DNA from: DASYLJ01 sp964432595
GTDB taxonomy: Bacteria; Desulfobacterota; Binatia; DP-6
DNA length: 64,000 bases
NCBI GenBank assembly: GCA_964432595.1
Contig: CAYSOF010000006.1
Location: forward strand, 186,001-250,000
Reading direction: 5' to 3'
How positions within the stretch are numbered: the first letter of the stretch is position 1; each line of letters opens with the position of its first letter. Below, one piece after another: positions 27,206-35,554 of the stretch. The notes beneath the pieces were generated by a model. It saw nothing but the letters and a program-made list of their open reading frames with translations. It was not told the DNA's origin and did no database searches. Made by a program: the position numbers and the translations under genes.

Positions 27206-28686
27206 GGGACGAACCCGATGGAGAACGGCGGCAGGCCGACGGCGAGCGGCTTCCGTCGTACCTGCTTGCCGGTCGCCGGATCGAACAGGCGGATCCCGGG
27301 ATCGGGCAGGCTCTGGTCGGCGAGCCAGAGCAGCCCGTCGGGCGCGACGACGAGGTCGGGCAGGTATGCGTCGCGCGTGAAGAGATCGCGCACCGGCGTG
27401 GCGCCGCTCGGATCGAACGCGATCATCCGGTTCTTCAGCGCCGCGTCCTGGATGACGGCGAAGCCCTGCGTCGGCGAGAGCAGCACGAAGTCGAGCACGT
27501 TGCCGCCGAGCTGATGCTCGTCGACGAAGAAGCGGCCCTCGGCGGTGCGCGTCGTCGGATCGATGCGCTCGAGCCCGCCGTCGCCGACCTCGTAGATGTC
27601 GGACGCCGACGCGATGACGAGCTTGCCGGTGCCGGGCTCGTGGAGGATGCCGGTCGCGTCGCCGAACGGGTTCGAGCCGTGCAGCACGATGTCGCCGGTT
27701 ACGGCGTCCGTCGACGGATCGATGACGACGAGCCGTCCCGGCCCCGTCGGCCGGAAGCCGCGCGTGCGATCGAGCCGCTGCACGGCCACGAACACCTGAC
27801 CGCCGGCGACGGCCATCTGGCTCATCTCCGGCAATCCGTCGGCGTCGGCGAACGCGCCGAGGTCGATGGTGCCGCGGCGGAAGCGCCCGCAGTCGGTGGC
27901 CGACGGGTCGACGATCCACAGCTCCGGGCGGTCGTAGCGCGTGACGTAGGCCTTGTCGGGTGCCAGCACGACGAGGTCGACGGGGTTCGAGGCGGTGCCC
28001 GTCGTGCACTGGAGGCGCGTGCGCAGCGTCTTCGCGTCGAGCCGCTGGACGTTGTCGCCGAGGAAGCGGTTCAGCACGAACACCATGCCGCCGGCCACGC
28101 GCACGACGGCGTCGGAGTGGATCGTCGCGTCGGGATGGCCGACGCGCCGCGCGCCGGACACGCCGACCGACGCGAGCGTCCCGGTTTCGAAGTCGGTGGT
28201 GATGACGACGGCACGCCCGCCGCCCGACGTGCCGCTGCACGCGACCCGCAAGCGGTCGACGTCGCGGCGTGCGGCGGCGGCGTCGCGCACCTTGGCCCGC
28301 ACCACGGTCGGTCGCCGCCGCGCGGGCGCGGCGATCTCGGCGGGCACGGTGCAGACGTCGCTGCCGGCGACCGGATAGGTCAGCGCCGCCGTCGCCGCCG
28401 TCATGCCGCCCGCGTTGCCGCGCAGCACGACGGGTCCGAGCGTGCCGGGTGCGCAGGCCGCGACGTTCAGACAGTACGCGGCCGCGACGCGACAGGTCCC
28501 GTCGGCGACTCCGTCGCGATCGCACGACGGATCGCCGTCGCGGCACGACAGCGTGACGTCGCCGAGCGCGCCGACGGCGTCGCCGAGCCGCCACGCACCC
28601 AGGCACTCGTCGGCCGGCGCCGCCAACGCGCGCACCGGCAGCGCCAGCAGCGCGAGCAGCGGCAGGATGGATCGCGTGGGTCTCGT
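27202..28686 (-). CDS. Secreted BtuG-like beta-propeller under a cobalamin riboswitch
   Basis: A predicted exported protein of 494 residues, first gene of the riboswitch operon. After a Cys-rich head (CLGAW, then CRDGDPSCDRDGVADGTC) come YncE-type blades: RYDRPELWIVDPSATDCG, VFVAVQRLDRTRGF and LWLADQSLPDPGIRLFDP. Bacteroides BtuG, a surface propeller that binds B12 very tightly, is also riboswitch-controlled. The signal peptide (RPTRSILPLLALLALPVRAL) is complete only if translation starts at ACG 28686, which lies 6 bases after GAGAGGAG. The first canonical codon, GTG 28635, would cut the signal in half. B12 binding is inferred. Confidence 0.8.
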   Translation of the reverse strand, partial: TRPTRSILPLLALLALPVRALAAPADECLGAWRLGDAVGALGDVTLSCRDGDPSCDRDGVADGTCRVAAAYCLNVAACAPGTLGPVVLRGNAGGMTAATAALTYPVAGSDVCTVPAEIAAPARRRPTVVRAKVRDAAAARRDVDRLRVACSGTSGGGRAVVITTDFETGTLASVGVSGARRVGHPDATIHSDAVVRVAGGMVFVLNRFLGDNVQRLDAKTLRTRLQCTTGTASNPVDLVVLAPDKAYVTRYDRPELWIVDPSATDCGRFRRGTIDLGAFADADGLPEMSQMAVAGGQVFVAVQRLDRTRGFRPTGPGRLVVIDPSTDAVTGDIVLHGSNPFGDATGILHEPGTGKLVIASASDIYEVGDGGLERIDPTTRTAEGRFFVDEHQLGGNVLDFVLLSPTQGFAVIQDAALKNRMIAFDPSGATPVRDLFTRDAYLPDLVVAPDGLLWLADQSLPDPGIRLFDPATGKQVRRKPLAVGLPPFSIGFVP

Positions 28687-28759
28687 CGTCGTCTCCTCTC
28701 GATTTCCCGAGGTGACGACGGATGGGAGCAGGCGGACGACGACTGCCCGACACCCAGCG

Positions 28760-28941
28760 CCTTCCCCCTCGGAAGGTATGTTGATGCTGGCTCCAGGCAG
28801 GAAGGTCTTCTGGCTCGGGGATCGTCCTCCCCCGGTCCCTTCCCACCCACACGGGCAGTGGTTTGCGACCGGGTTCGTCCCCCCTCACAGCTGCGGGGCA
28901 GCGAGGGATTCACACCCTCTTCCCTGACCTGACTGGGGTCG
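28760..28941 (-). ncRNA. Cobalamin riboswitch 1
   Basis: On the minus strand the conserved blocks occur in order: GGGAAG followed by GGTGTGAATCCC, the B12 box GCTGCCCCGCAGCTGTGAG (28887-28902 core), CCACTGCCC, GTGGGAAGG, then CCGAGCCAGAAGACCT (near 28803-28818). A CCTTCC/GGAAGG hairpin follows at 28760-28776. B12 binding normally lowers expression of the downstream gene. Here the gene's own Shine-Dalgarno lies about 60 bases past the hairpin, so the mechanism of shut-off is not obvious. Confidence 0.95.
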
Positions 28942-28947
28942 GGAGCG

Positions 28948-28976
28948 AAATACGCTCCGGAACGGCGCACTGTCAA
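28948..28976 (-). promoter_or_regulatory. Promoter of cobalamin operon 1
   Basis: TTGACA (28971-28976), a 17-base spacer and GTATTT (28948-28953) read on the minus strand, so transcription would start close to the first riboswitch block. The -35 element is a perfect match to the sigma70 consensus. Confidence 0.65.
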
Positions 28977-29018
28977 GGCATTCGTTGCGCGGCGGCCGCC
29001 TACGCGACGAATGCGCGA

Positions 29019-29735
29019 TCAGCGTGTGGCGCGGAAGCGCGCGAAGTACGCCACGCCCGGACCGAGCCGGCGCTCGAACGCGAAGCCCGCCCGCGCCGCG
29101 GCATCCTGCAGCGTCGGCAGGCGGACCGCATCCGGATCGAGGACCAGCACCTCGCCGACGACGAGCCGCGCGCCCGGCTTCAGCACGCGCCGCAGCTCGC
29201 GCAGCGCGGCGTCCGGATCGGGGATCTCGCCGAGCACGCCGATGAGATACGCGCCGTCGAACGTCGCGTCGGAGTATGGCAGACGCTGCGCGTCGCCCTC
29301 CGCCGCGACCAGATTCGTCACGCCCGCGGCGCGCGCGCGGCGATCGAGCACCGCGAGCATCTCGGGCTGGACGTCGATCGCGTCGAGTGATCCGCCGTGC
29401 AGGTCGCGCGCGATCGGCACGTCGTAGATGCCGACGCCGGGGCCGATCTCGAGGAGCCGCTCGCCGGCGCGTGGCTCGAGGATCCGCCGCAGGCGCGCGA
29501 CCGACAGCGGCCAGCGCGGCAGATAGAGGACCCAGCGGAGCCCATACGGCATAGGCGCCGGATGTCGCTGGCTCGCGGCGCGCGCCGCGACGGCGAGGCC
29601 GGCGGACACGAGCGCGGCGACGAGCGCCAGCGCCCCGTTGCCGGCGACGAGCGCGACGACCGCGACCAGCGCGGCGATGGTGCCGGCGACGGAGGCCCAG
29701 TCGTGGAGGCGGGGGGTGCGTGCGTCGGTGTGCAT
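29019..29735 (-). CDS. SAM-dependent methyltransferase with N-terminal membrane segments
   Basis: A 238-residue class I methyltransferase with two hydrophobic N-terminal segments (about 12-55) that anchor the catalytic domain. Motif I is LLEIGPGVGIYDVPIA, followed by LDAIDVQPEML, GDAQRLPYSDATFDGAYL and LKPGARLVVGE, the UbiE-like order. ATG 29735 was preferred to ATG 29753, because the latter sits inside a palindrome. It diverges from a TetR gene that may control it. Substrate unknown; a hydrophobic or membrane substrate would fit. Confidence 0.82.
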   Translation of the reverse strand: MHTDARTPRLHDWASVAGTIAALVAVVALVAGNGALALVAALVSAGLAVAARAASQRHPAPMPYGLRWVLYLPRWPLSVARLRRILEPRAGERLLEIGPGVGIYDVPIARDLHGGSLDAIDVQPEMLAVLDRRARAAGVTNLVAAEGDAQRLPYSDATFDGAYLIGVLGEIPDPDAALRELRRVLKPGARLVVGEVLVLDPDAVRLPTLQDAAARAGFAFERRLGPGVAYFARFRATR

Positions 29736-29747
29736 GGGTCGGATTAT

Positions 29748-29759
29748 GAGCATTTGCTC
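29748..29759. promoter_or_regulatory. Short dyad between methyltransferase and TetR genes
   Basis: GAGCA-TT-TGCTC lies in the 59-base divergent gap. It could be the operator of the adjacent TetR protein, but the arms are only 5 bases long. Confidence 0.3.
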
Positions 29760-29794
29760 GCGTTCCGGTACTCGCGTTAGGCTCGCCCGCGGCG

Positions 29795-30391
29795 ATGCCC
29801 GCGAAACGCAGATCGAGCCATAAACGACGGCCTCTTCAGCAGCGGTCGCGCGAGACCATCGAGGTCATCGTACGAGCGACCGCTCAGATTCTGAGCCGCG
29901 AGGGAACGGCGCGCGTCACCACGAACCGCGTGGCCGAGAAGGCCGGCGTCTCCGTCGGCTCGATCTACCAGTACTTCCCCGACAAGGAGGCGCTCGTCGC
30001 CGAGGTCCGCCGCCGGTACGACGAGGCGTTCCGCGAGCGGATGCTGGCACTCGTCGGATCGGTCGCGACGCTGCCGCTGGGCGATGCCATCGAGCGCTGC
30101 GTGCGCGCGATGATCGCGGTGCACGCCGACGACACCGGACTGCACAACGCCGTGTCGGCGGCAGGCATCGCCGAGCCCGAGCGGCGCCTGCTCCATCAGG
30201 TGGCGGCGAGCTGGCTCGACGCCCATCGCGACGAGGTCCGGCGTCCCGACCACGCGCTCGCGGCGGCGGTCGCGCTCGACGTCATGGAAGGGATCATCCA
30301 CGGCGTCGCGCTGCGCGACCCGGAGCGGCTCGTGCGCGACGAGTTCGCCGTCGAAGTGACGGACATGCTGGTGCGCTACCTGGTACGCTGA
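29795..30391 (+). CDS. TetR family transcriptional regulator
   Basis: A 198-residue repressor. The helix-turn-helix is canonical: RETIEVIVRATAQILSREG, then VAEKAGVSVGSIYQYFPDKE. The C-terminal domain (DDTGLHNAVSAAGIAEPERR and on) resembles the TetR_C group typical of AcrR-like multidrug or lipid regulators. It diverges from a membrane-linked methyltransferase and is followed after 5 bases by an AraC gene, so it may control both directions. Confidence 0.9.
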   Translation: MPAKRRSSHKRRPLQQRSRETIEVIVRATAQILSREGTARVTTNRVAEKAGVSVGSIYQYFPDKEALVAEVRRRYDEAFRERMLALVGSVATLPLGDAIERCVRAMIAVHADDTGLHNAVSAAGIAEPERRLLHQVAASWLDAHRDEVRRPDHALAAAVALDVMEGIIHGVALRDPERLVRDEFAVEVTDMLVRYLVR

Positions 30392-30396
30392 GGGCG

Positions 30397-31206
30397 ATGC
30401 ACCAGCAGCTCCGCATCGTCCGTCCGTCGCCGGCGCTTCGGCGCTACGTGGACTTCTACTGGCTCCAGGCGGGGCCGCCGCCCGCGCATCCGCGCGAGCT
30501 CGTGCTGCCGACGGGGACGATGGAGCTCGTGATCGAGCTGTGCGACGTGCCGATGCGCGTGGCCGGCGGTCCGGCGGCGCGCGGCGCCGTCGTGTGCGGC
30601 GCGCGCATCGACGCCTTCGCCATCGACACCGCGCCGCTCGCGCGCATCGCGGGCGTGCACTTCACGCCCGGCGGCGCCGCGCCGCTGCTGGGCATCGCGG
30701 CCGACGAGCTGTCCGGCGGCCACGTCGCGCTCGCGGCGATCTGGGGGCACGCCGCGGCGCGGTTGCGGGCGCGGCTCCTCGACGCACCGTCGCCGGACGC
30801 GCTGTTCGCCGCGCTCGACGCCGAGCTGCTCGGGCACCTGGGTCGCACGCGGCCCGTCCATCCGGCCGTGGACGCGGCGCTGCGCGAGCTCGGTCGCGGG
30901 GTGACGCGCGTGTCGATCGCCGAGCTCACCGAACGCGTCGGGCTCAGCTCGCGGCGCTTCATCGAGCTCTTCGCCCGGCGCGTCGGGCTCACGCCCAAGC
31001 GCTACTGGCGCGTGCGCCGCTTCCAGGAGGTCGTGCAGATGGCCGGCTCGTCGTCGCCGACCTCGTGGGCCGACGTCGCGCTGGCCTGCGGCTACTACGA
31101 CCAGGCGCACTTCATCCACGACTTCCGCGCGTTCTCGGGCCTGACACCGAATCGGTTCCGGGCGCTCGGCGGCGCCCGCCGCAACCACGTCCGCGTGGAT
31201 GGCTGA
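30397..31206 (+). CDS. AraC family transcriptional regulator
   Basis: A 269-residue activator-type regulator. The N-domain (SPALRRYVDFYWLQAG, then LPTGTMELVIEL and GVHFTPGGAAPLLG) matches the DUF6597-type sensor found in many AraC proteins. The C-terminal double helix-turn-helix is complete, with RRFIELFARRVGLTPKRYWR and the signature FIHDFRAFSGLTPNRF. It lies 5 bases after the TetR gene and ahead of a cupin gene. A second regulator of the same architecture is encoded at 57963-58883. Confidence 0.9.
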   Translation: MHQQLRIVRPSPALRRYVDFYWLQAGPPPAHPRELVLPTGTMELVIELCDVPMRVAGGPAARGAVVCGARIDAFAIDTAPLARIAGVHFTPGGAAPLLGIAADELSGGHVALAAIWGHAAARLRARLLDAPSPDALFAALDAELLGHLGRTRPVHPAVDAALRELGRGVTRVSIAELTERVGLSSRRFIELFARRVGLTPKRYWRVRRFQEVVQMAGSSSPTSWADVALACGYYDQAHFIHDFRAFSGLTPNRFRALGGARRNHVRVDG

Positions 31207-31259
31207 CCCCCATCAATTTCGTACAAGACGCCACGCGCACCGAGCGGTAGCGACGGCGC

Positions 31260-31658
31260 ATGTCGACCGACTTCGCGACCAACGACGTCCGCGCGATCCT
31301 GCGTGCAATGCCCGTCCTGCACGTCACGCGCGACACCACCGACGGCGAGGCGATCGATGCGGTGCGATTCCTCGGCACCCTGAACGAGACCATGCTCGGC
31401 GTGGCACGATTCGACGGTGCAACGCCGTGGGAGATCCATCCCGACGCCGACGAGCTGCTCTACGTCATCGACGGCAGCGTGGAGGTGACGCTGCTCACCG
31501 ACGACGGCCCCGTGCAGCGCACGCTCGGCGCCGGCTGCGTGTGCGTCGTGCCGCGAGGGCTCTGGCATCGCCAGCACGCGCACGGAACCGTCGAGCTGCT
31601 GTTCGCCACCGCGGCGGGCACGACCGCCTCCTCGTGGGCCGACGACCCGCGCGTCTAG
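31260..31658 (+). CDS. Small cupin protein
   Basis: A single-domain cupin of 132 residues. Motif 1 is WEIHPDADELLYVIDGSVEV (the second usual His is Asp) and motif 2 VVPRGLWHRQHAHG, so at least two His and one Glu could bind a metal. Such small cupins serve as sugar isomerases, dioxygenases or ligand sensors; nothing here tells which. It follows the AraC gene by 53 bases and may be its target. Confidence 0.82.
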   Translation: MSTDFATNDVRAILRAMPVLHVTRDTTDGEAIDAVRFLGTLNETMLGVARFDGATPWEIHPDADELLYVIDGSVEVTLLTDDGPVQRTLGAGCVCVVPRGLWHRQHAHGTVELLFATAAGTTASSWADDPRV

Positions 31659-31800
31659 GCAGCGTTCAGCTCAACACCACTGGCAGCCGCCTGAAGCTTC
31701 CGGCCTCGCTGCAGTTCCAGTTCCCGGTGACGGGGCAGCTCCGGCGCACGGGTTCGTCGAGACACGACGAACCTCTGCGCCCACCGCGCGCGTGCCGGGT

Positions 31801-33636
31801 TCACTTGCAGACGAGCGTCGGCGCCCCGGGCAACCGGCAGCTGCCGCTGGCCGGCGGTGGCGCCGGCCAGAAGGCCTGGATGCAGAAGCCGCCGGGAGGA
31901 GACAGGAGCAGCGTCGCGCTCAGCGGCAGCTGCGTCGTATCCACCGCATAGGCGTTCCGCCCGGCGACCTTGAACTTCACGATCGCCAGCGCGCCATTCG
32001 GCGCCTTGATCGCCACGCTCTCGATCCCCTGGGTCGCGTCTCCGGGACCGCGATACGTCCAAGCGCGTCCGCTGCCGGCCGTCTTCCATCCGGTCCGCGT
32101 GATCGGGTCGTAGGCACCGCCCGGAACCGTGACGTCCAGCACGGCGACGTTGTCCGTGTCGACCACGAAGAGGCGCACGCCGTCGGTGGCCGGGTCGAGC
32201 CCGGCCGTCGTATCGAACAGCGTCCGCCCTTCCAGCTTGAGCCGCTCGTCACCGGCGGGCGCGGGCAGCCCGGTCACGGTCAGCTTGTGCCGCGATGCGG
32301 TCGGGCACTGTCCCAGCGCCGGGCAGAACGTCGGCCCGCCCTCGCCGCCGACGAACCGCGCGACGACGAGCTCGTCGCTCGACCGACCCGCCACGACCAC
32401 GTTCTCCGTGGCATCGAGCGCCAACGCGGTCCCGATCCCGAACAGATCGACCGCCTCGGCGATGCTGCAGAGCAGCCCCACCGAGCCCTCGTTCCCCCAC
32501 GAGCCGTCGCGCGTCCCATCGGGAAGGAGCCGCGCCACCATGACGTGGGAATTCAATGAGCCGGCGATGACGATGCGGCCGTCGGCCTGGATGCGGACGT
32601 CCTGCGCGGTGGTCGAGAAGCCGGTGATCAGCTGCACCTTCCCCCCGTCGCCGAAGCTCGCGTCGAGGGTGCCGTCGGCCAGGTAGCGCACGACCGCCGC
32701 CCGGACCGCCGAAGAGGAGGGAAACGTGTCGGTGCCAGCCGCCACGATCCGGCCGTCCGGCTGCAACGCGAGCGCGTTGGCGCCCGCGACGCCGTTGAAC
32801 GGCGTGACGACGCGGCCTGCGATGCCGAATGAGCCGTCGGGCGTCCCGTCCGGCAGGTAGCGCGCCATCGTGATGCGCTCGTCGACGCCGACCTCCTCGA
32901 ACGTCCGCCCGGACACGACGATCTTCCCGTCCGCCGGTTGAATGGCCAGCCCCGTCGGATCGTCGCGCAGGCCACCGAAGTCCGTGAAGGTGAAACCCCC
33001 GGTGCCGAACGTCGAATCCGGCTGTCCGTCCGGCAGATACCGGGCGAGGACGGAGTGGTAGCCGAGATACGGCGGGCCGGAGCCGGTCCACTCGGTGGCC
33101 ACGATGTTGCCGTCGGCATCGAACGCGAGGGCCGTGCCGAAGTCGTCGGCGCCGAGATCGGTGACGGCCACGCCGGCGACGCCGAACGTCGCGTCCGGCG
33201 TGCCGTCCGGCTCGTAGCGCAGCAGCACGACGTCCTGGGCACCTACGGGTCCTGCGGTGCCGATCACGACGATGTTGCCGTCGGACTGGATGGCGACGTC
33301 GGTCGCATGGGCGGTGTCCGGGGCGAACAACTCCACCACGACGCCCGTCCCGCCGAAGCTCGCGTCGAGCGTGCCGTCGGCCAGGAAGCGTGCGACCACG
33401 ATGGCGTCGGGGCCGGGGTCGGTGCGCGTCCGTCCGACCGCGACGATCCGCCCGTCGGCCTGGATCGCGATGCCTTGCGCCGAGGCGAAGGTGTCGGCCG
33501 TAGGCGCCGTCGCGACGCCGGCGGTTCCGAAGGAGGGATCGAGCTCGCCGGGTCGCGCGTGCGTCGTCGCCGGCGCCGCCGCCAGGCAGGCGGCGAGCGC
33601 GAGGACTGCGGTGTGGCGCCGGGAGATCGTCGTCAT
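31801..33636 (-). CDS. Secreted delta-60 repeat protein with recurrent C-terminal module
   Basis: A 611-residue exported protein with signal peptide (AVLALAACLAAAPATTHA). Residues 30-440 hold seven delta-60 repeats, each with a DGRIVVAG-like strand and an LPDGTPDGSFG-like turn; these fold as a propeller. The last 155 residues are the module also found in the cobalamin-operon protein: LTVTGLPAPAGDERLKLEG, LDPATDGVRLFV, GGAYDPITRTGWKT, LPLSATLLL and terminal TLVCK. No enzyme motif is seen. It probably sits on the surface or is released. Confidence 0.82.
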   Translation of the reverse strand: MTTISRRHTAVLALAACLAAAPATTHARPGELDPSFGTAGVATAPTADTFASAQGIAIQADGRIVAVGRTRTDPGPDAIVVARFLADGTLDASFGGTGVVVELFAPDTAHATDVAIQSDGNIVVIGTAGPVGAQDVVLLRYEPDGTPDATFGVAGVAVTDLGADDFGTALAFDADGNIVATEWTGSGPPYLGYHSVLARYLPDGQPDSTFGTGGFTFTDFGGLRDDPTGLAIQPADGKIVVSGRTFEEVGVDERITMARYLPDGTPDGSFGIAGRVVTPFNGVAGANALALQPDGRIVAAGTDTFPSSSAVRAAVVRYLADGTLDASFGDGGKVQLITGFSTTAQDVRIQADGRIVIAGSLNSHVMVARLLPDGTRDGSWGNEGSVGLLCSIAEAVDLFGIGTALALDATENVVVAGRSSDELVVARFVGGEGGPTFCPALGQCPTASRHKLTVTGLPAPAGDERLKLEGRTLFDTTAGLDPATDGVRLFVVDTDNVAVLDVTVPGGAYDPITRTGWKTAGSGRAWTYRGPGDATQGIESVAIKAPNGALAIVKFKVAGRNAYAVDTTQLPLSATLLLSPPGGFCIQAFWPAPPPASGSCRLPGAPTLVCK

Positions 33637-33905
33637 GGGCCCCCCCTGTCGACGCCGGCACCGGCCGCGTGGACGCGACGCCGGTCGACTCCGCGTCGAT
33701 AAGACGGGAGGGTCGGCCGTGGCAAGCTTTTCGGACCGGCCGGCAGCTTATTTTTTCGTGACCTGCGCTGAAATCCGAATAGCCATGGCCTCCAAGGCCC
33801 TGCGCGCCGCGTCCCAGGTGCCGCCGTCGGGCCCGACGAGTTCACCGACGTCCTCACCGACGCGGAGCGGCTCGCGATCGTCGAGTGTTCGAAGAGACTG
33901 TCGCG
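33637..33905. other. Intergenic region with possible decayed ORF
   Basis: No intact gene is seen in these 269 bases. A stretch at about 33825-33915 reads GPDEFTDVLTDAERLAIVE on the plus strand, protein-like, but the upstream ATG (33783) is in another frame. A T-rich patch at 33749-33757 follows a CCGGCCGG palindrome. Confidence 0.35.
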
Positions 33906-34937
33906 CTACCCGGGCGGCCACGGCTGCCGATCGTCGGTGACACCCCACGGCCCGGTACACGTGCCGCTGCCGATTCCGGGTGGCGAGCAACAGCCGGGCG
34001 TGACGGCGTCCGTGTAGGTGCTCTGCGCGACGGTGATCCGGCATCCGTCGGCGGTCTTCTCGGCGGTGACCGCGGCGATCAGATACGTGGGGATCCCCTT
34101 TCCGAACCAGGCGGGCTCATGCGAGAGCACGCACTGATCGGACACGGCGAACTGCGCACCCGAGTTGTCGGGATTCTGCGGCGGTCCCGCCTGCACGGGC
34201 AAGGAGACGGACGTCCAGTACCAGTTGTTGACCTGGATGCCGACGCCCGGGAACTGCGAGAAGTCGCCCTGGACGGTGACGGTGCCGCCACCGGGCTGCA
34301 CGACCTGCTGCCCGGGCGCGAAGACGCTGAGCGTGTTGCCGATGGGGCACACGGTGCTCGCCGGGAGGTCGTTCCTGATCGTCAGCATCGTTCCGGCGGC
34401 GACGCAGCTCGTCGCGGTGGCGCCGTTGACGCAGGTGTCGTTCCCCCCGCCGGCCTTGATGCGATTGGCGCCCGCACCTCCGTCGATGCGGTCGTCGCCG
34501 GCGCCGCCGACGATCCGGTCGTCGCCGTCGCCGCCGTCGATGGTGTCGTTCCCCGCCTGTCCCTTGATCGTGTCGTTGCCGGTGCCGCCGTCGACCACGT
34601 CGTCGCCGTCGCCGGCGGCGATCGCATCCTGGCCGCCGCCGCCGCAGATCGCGTCGCGCCCGGCACGTCCCTTGATCCGATCCGAGGCGGCCGTCCCGAC
34701 GATGACGTCGTCGCCGGCCGTACCGCGCAGCACGCCCCGCGCCGGCGCACCGTCGTCCGGACCGCCGACGACGCGGCCATCCCGCACCCAGATCGTCGCG
34801 GGAGAGCCGTTGCAGGTCGGCCGCGCCTCCTGCGCGCCGGCGGTCGCATGCGCGCCGAAGACCACGGCCAGCACGAGCGCCGCGGGAAGGTCGGTTCGAG
34901 CTCGTCGGGGGTGGAAACGCCCTTGGCCTGCCGTCAT
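33906..34937 (-). CDS. Secreted RTX-type calcium-binding repeat protein
   Basis: A 343-residue exported protein. ATG 34937 has GAGGAGG just upstream and a signal peptide (ALVLAVVFGAHATAGA). Residues about 75-165 are nonapeptide RTX repeats (GGTGNDTIKGQAGNDTIDGG style) that bind calcium in a beta-roll. The C-terminal 170 residues form an unrecognised beta-rich, Cys-containing domain (TMLTIRNDLPASTVCPIGN; YLIAAVTAEKTADGC). It lacks the long uncleaved secretion tail of type I RTX toxins, so Sec export is more likely. Confidence 0.8.
   Translation of the reverse strand: MTAGQGRFHPRRARTDLPAALVLAVVFGAHATAGAQEARPTCNGSPATIWVRDGRVVGGPDDGAPARGVLRGTAGDDVIVGTAASDRIKGRAGRDAICGGGGQDAIAAGDGDDVVDGGTGNDTIKGQAGNDTIDGGDGDDRIVGGAGDDRIDGGAGANRIKAGGGNDTCVNGATATSCVAAGTMLTIRNDLPASTVCPIGNTLSVFAPGQQVVQPGGGTVTVQGDFSQFPGVGIQVNNWYWTSVSLPVQAGPPQNPDNSGAQFAVSDQCVLSHEPAWFGKGIPTYLIAAVTAEKTADGCRITVAQSTYTDAVTPGCCSPPGIGSGTCTGPWGVTDDRQPWPPG
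34460..34740 (-). repeat. RTX nonapeptide-coding tandem repeats
   Basis: About nine 27-base units encode GGxGxDxxx repeats. The DNA units are imperfect, with GTCGTC/GCCGCC cores. Confidence 0.8.
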
Positions 34938-35106
34938 CGACCTCCTCGTATGCAGTCCGCGCCCGCTCCGCTCAAGACGGATGCCGGAGGCGCGGTCGGC
35001 GCCCGGTGTCGCTCGGGAGCCGGGACGGCGGCGGCGGGCGACTCCTCGCGCCACTGCGTTTTTGGCGTGGCTCGCGCCGGCGGCGTGTGGTACACGCGCC
35101 GTCGCC

Positions 35107-35544
35107 ATGGCGCACCGCTATCGGGTGAACGGACCGAACGTCGTGCACGAGACCGTCGAGCGCGAGGCGATCGTCATCCATCTCGAGCACGGGACGTACT
35201 ACAGCCTGGGCGAAGCCGCGGCATGCGTGTGGGACGTGGTGGTCCGCGGCGGCGCCGCGTCCGATGCGATCGCGGCGGTCGTCGCCGCCTACGACGTGCC
35301 CGCCGAGACCGCCGCTTCCTCGGTCACGGCGCTCCTGGACGCACTGGTCGAGGAAGGGCTCGCGGCCGCCGAGGTGGCGCCGTCCCTGCCGCTGCCGATC
35401 GTCGCGTCGCCCGACGGAACCCGGCGCCCGTGGAGTGCGCCGGAGCTGTCGCGCTTCACGGACATGCAGGAGCTGCTGCTGGCCGATCCGATCCACGAGG
35501 TTGCCGACGCCGGCTGGCCGCACGTGAAGCCCATCGCGCGCTGA
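35107..35544 (+). CDS. PqqD-like (RRE) protein with RiPP-leader-like C-terminal tail
   Basis: A 145-residue protein, first gene of a five-gene overlapped operon. Residues 1-95 are a PqqD-like domain (TVEREAIVIHLEHGTYYSLG, then VVAAYDVP), the fold that recognises leader peptides in RiPP pathways. Residues 101-145 are a tail unlike PqqD: RRPWSAPELSRFTDMQELLL then DPIHEVADAGWP. The W-x-x-P-x-L spacing (W109, P112, L114) resembles the Y-x-x-P-x-L leader motif of lasso peptides. The next gene encodes an HprK-related kinase. I infer a fused recognition domain plus substrate peptide; PqqD fold confidence is high, precursor role moderate. Confidence 0.8.
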   Translation: MAHRYRVNGPNVVHETVEREAIVIHLEHGTYYSLGEAAACVWDVVVRGGAASDAIAAVVAAYDVPAETAASSVTALLDALVEEGLAAAEVAPSLPLPIVASPDGTRRPWSAPELSRFTDMQELLLADPIHEVADAGWPHVKPIAR

Positions 35545-35554
35545 GCGACGGCCG

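Noticed and set aside
33783..33930. A possible broken gene encoding DEFTDVLTDAERLAIVE
   Set aside because: Only about 30 residues look protein-like, the ATG is in another frame, and the stretch runs into the RTX gene end. Too short to call a pseudogene without a homologue.
34165..35106. Long plus-strand extension upstream of the PqqD-like ATG
   Set aside because: The frame is open but antisense to the RTX gene. ATG 35107 begins exactly at the PqqD-like domain.
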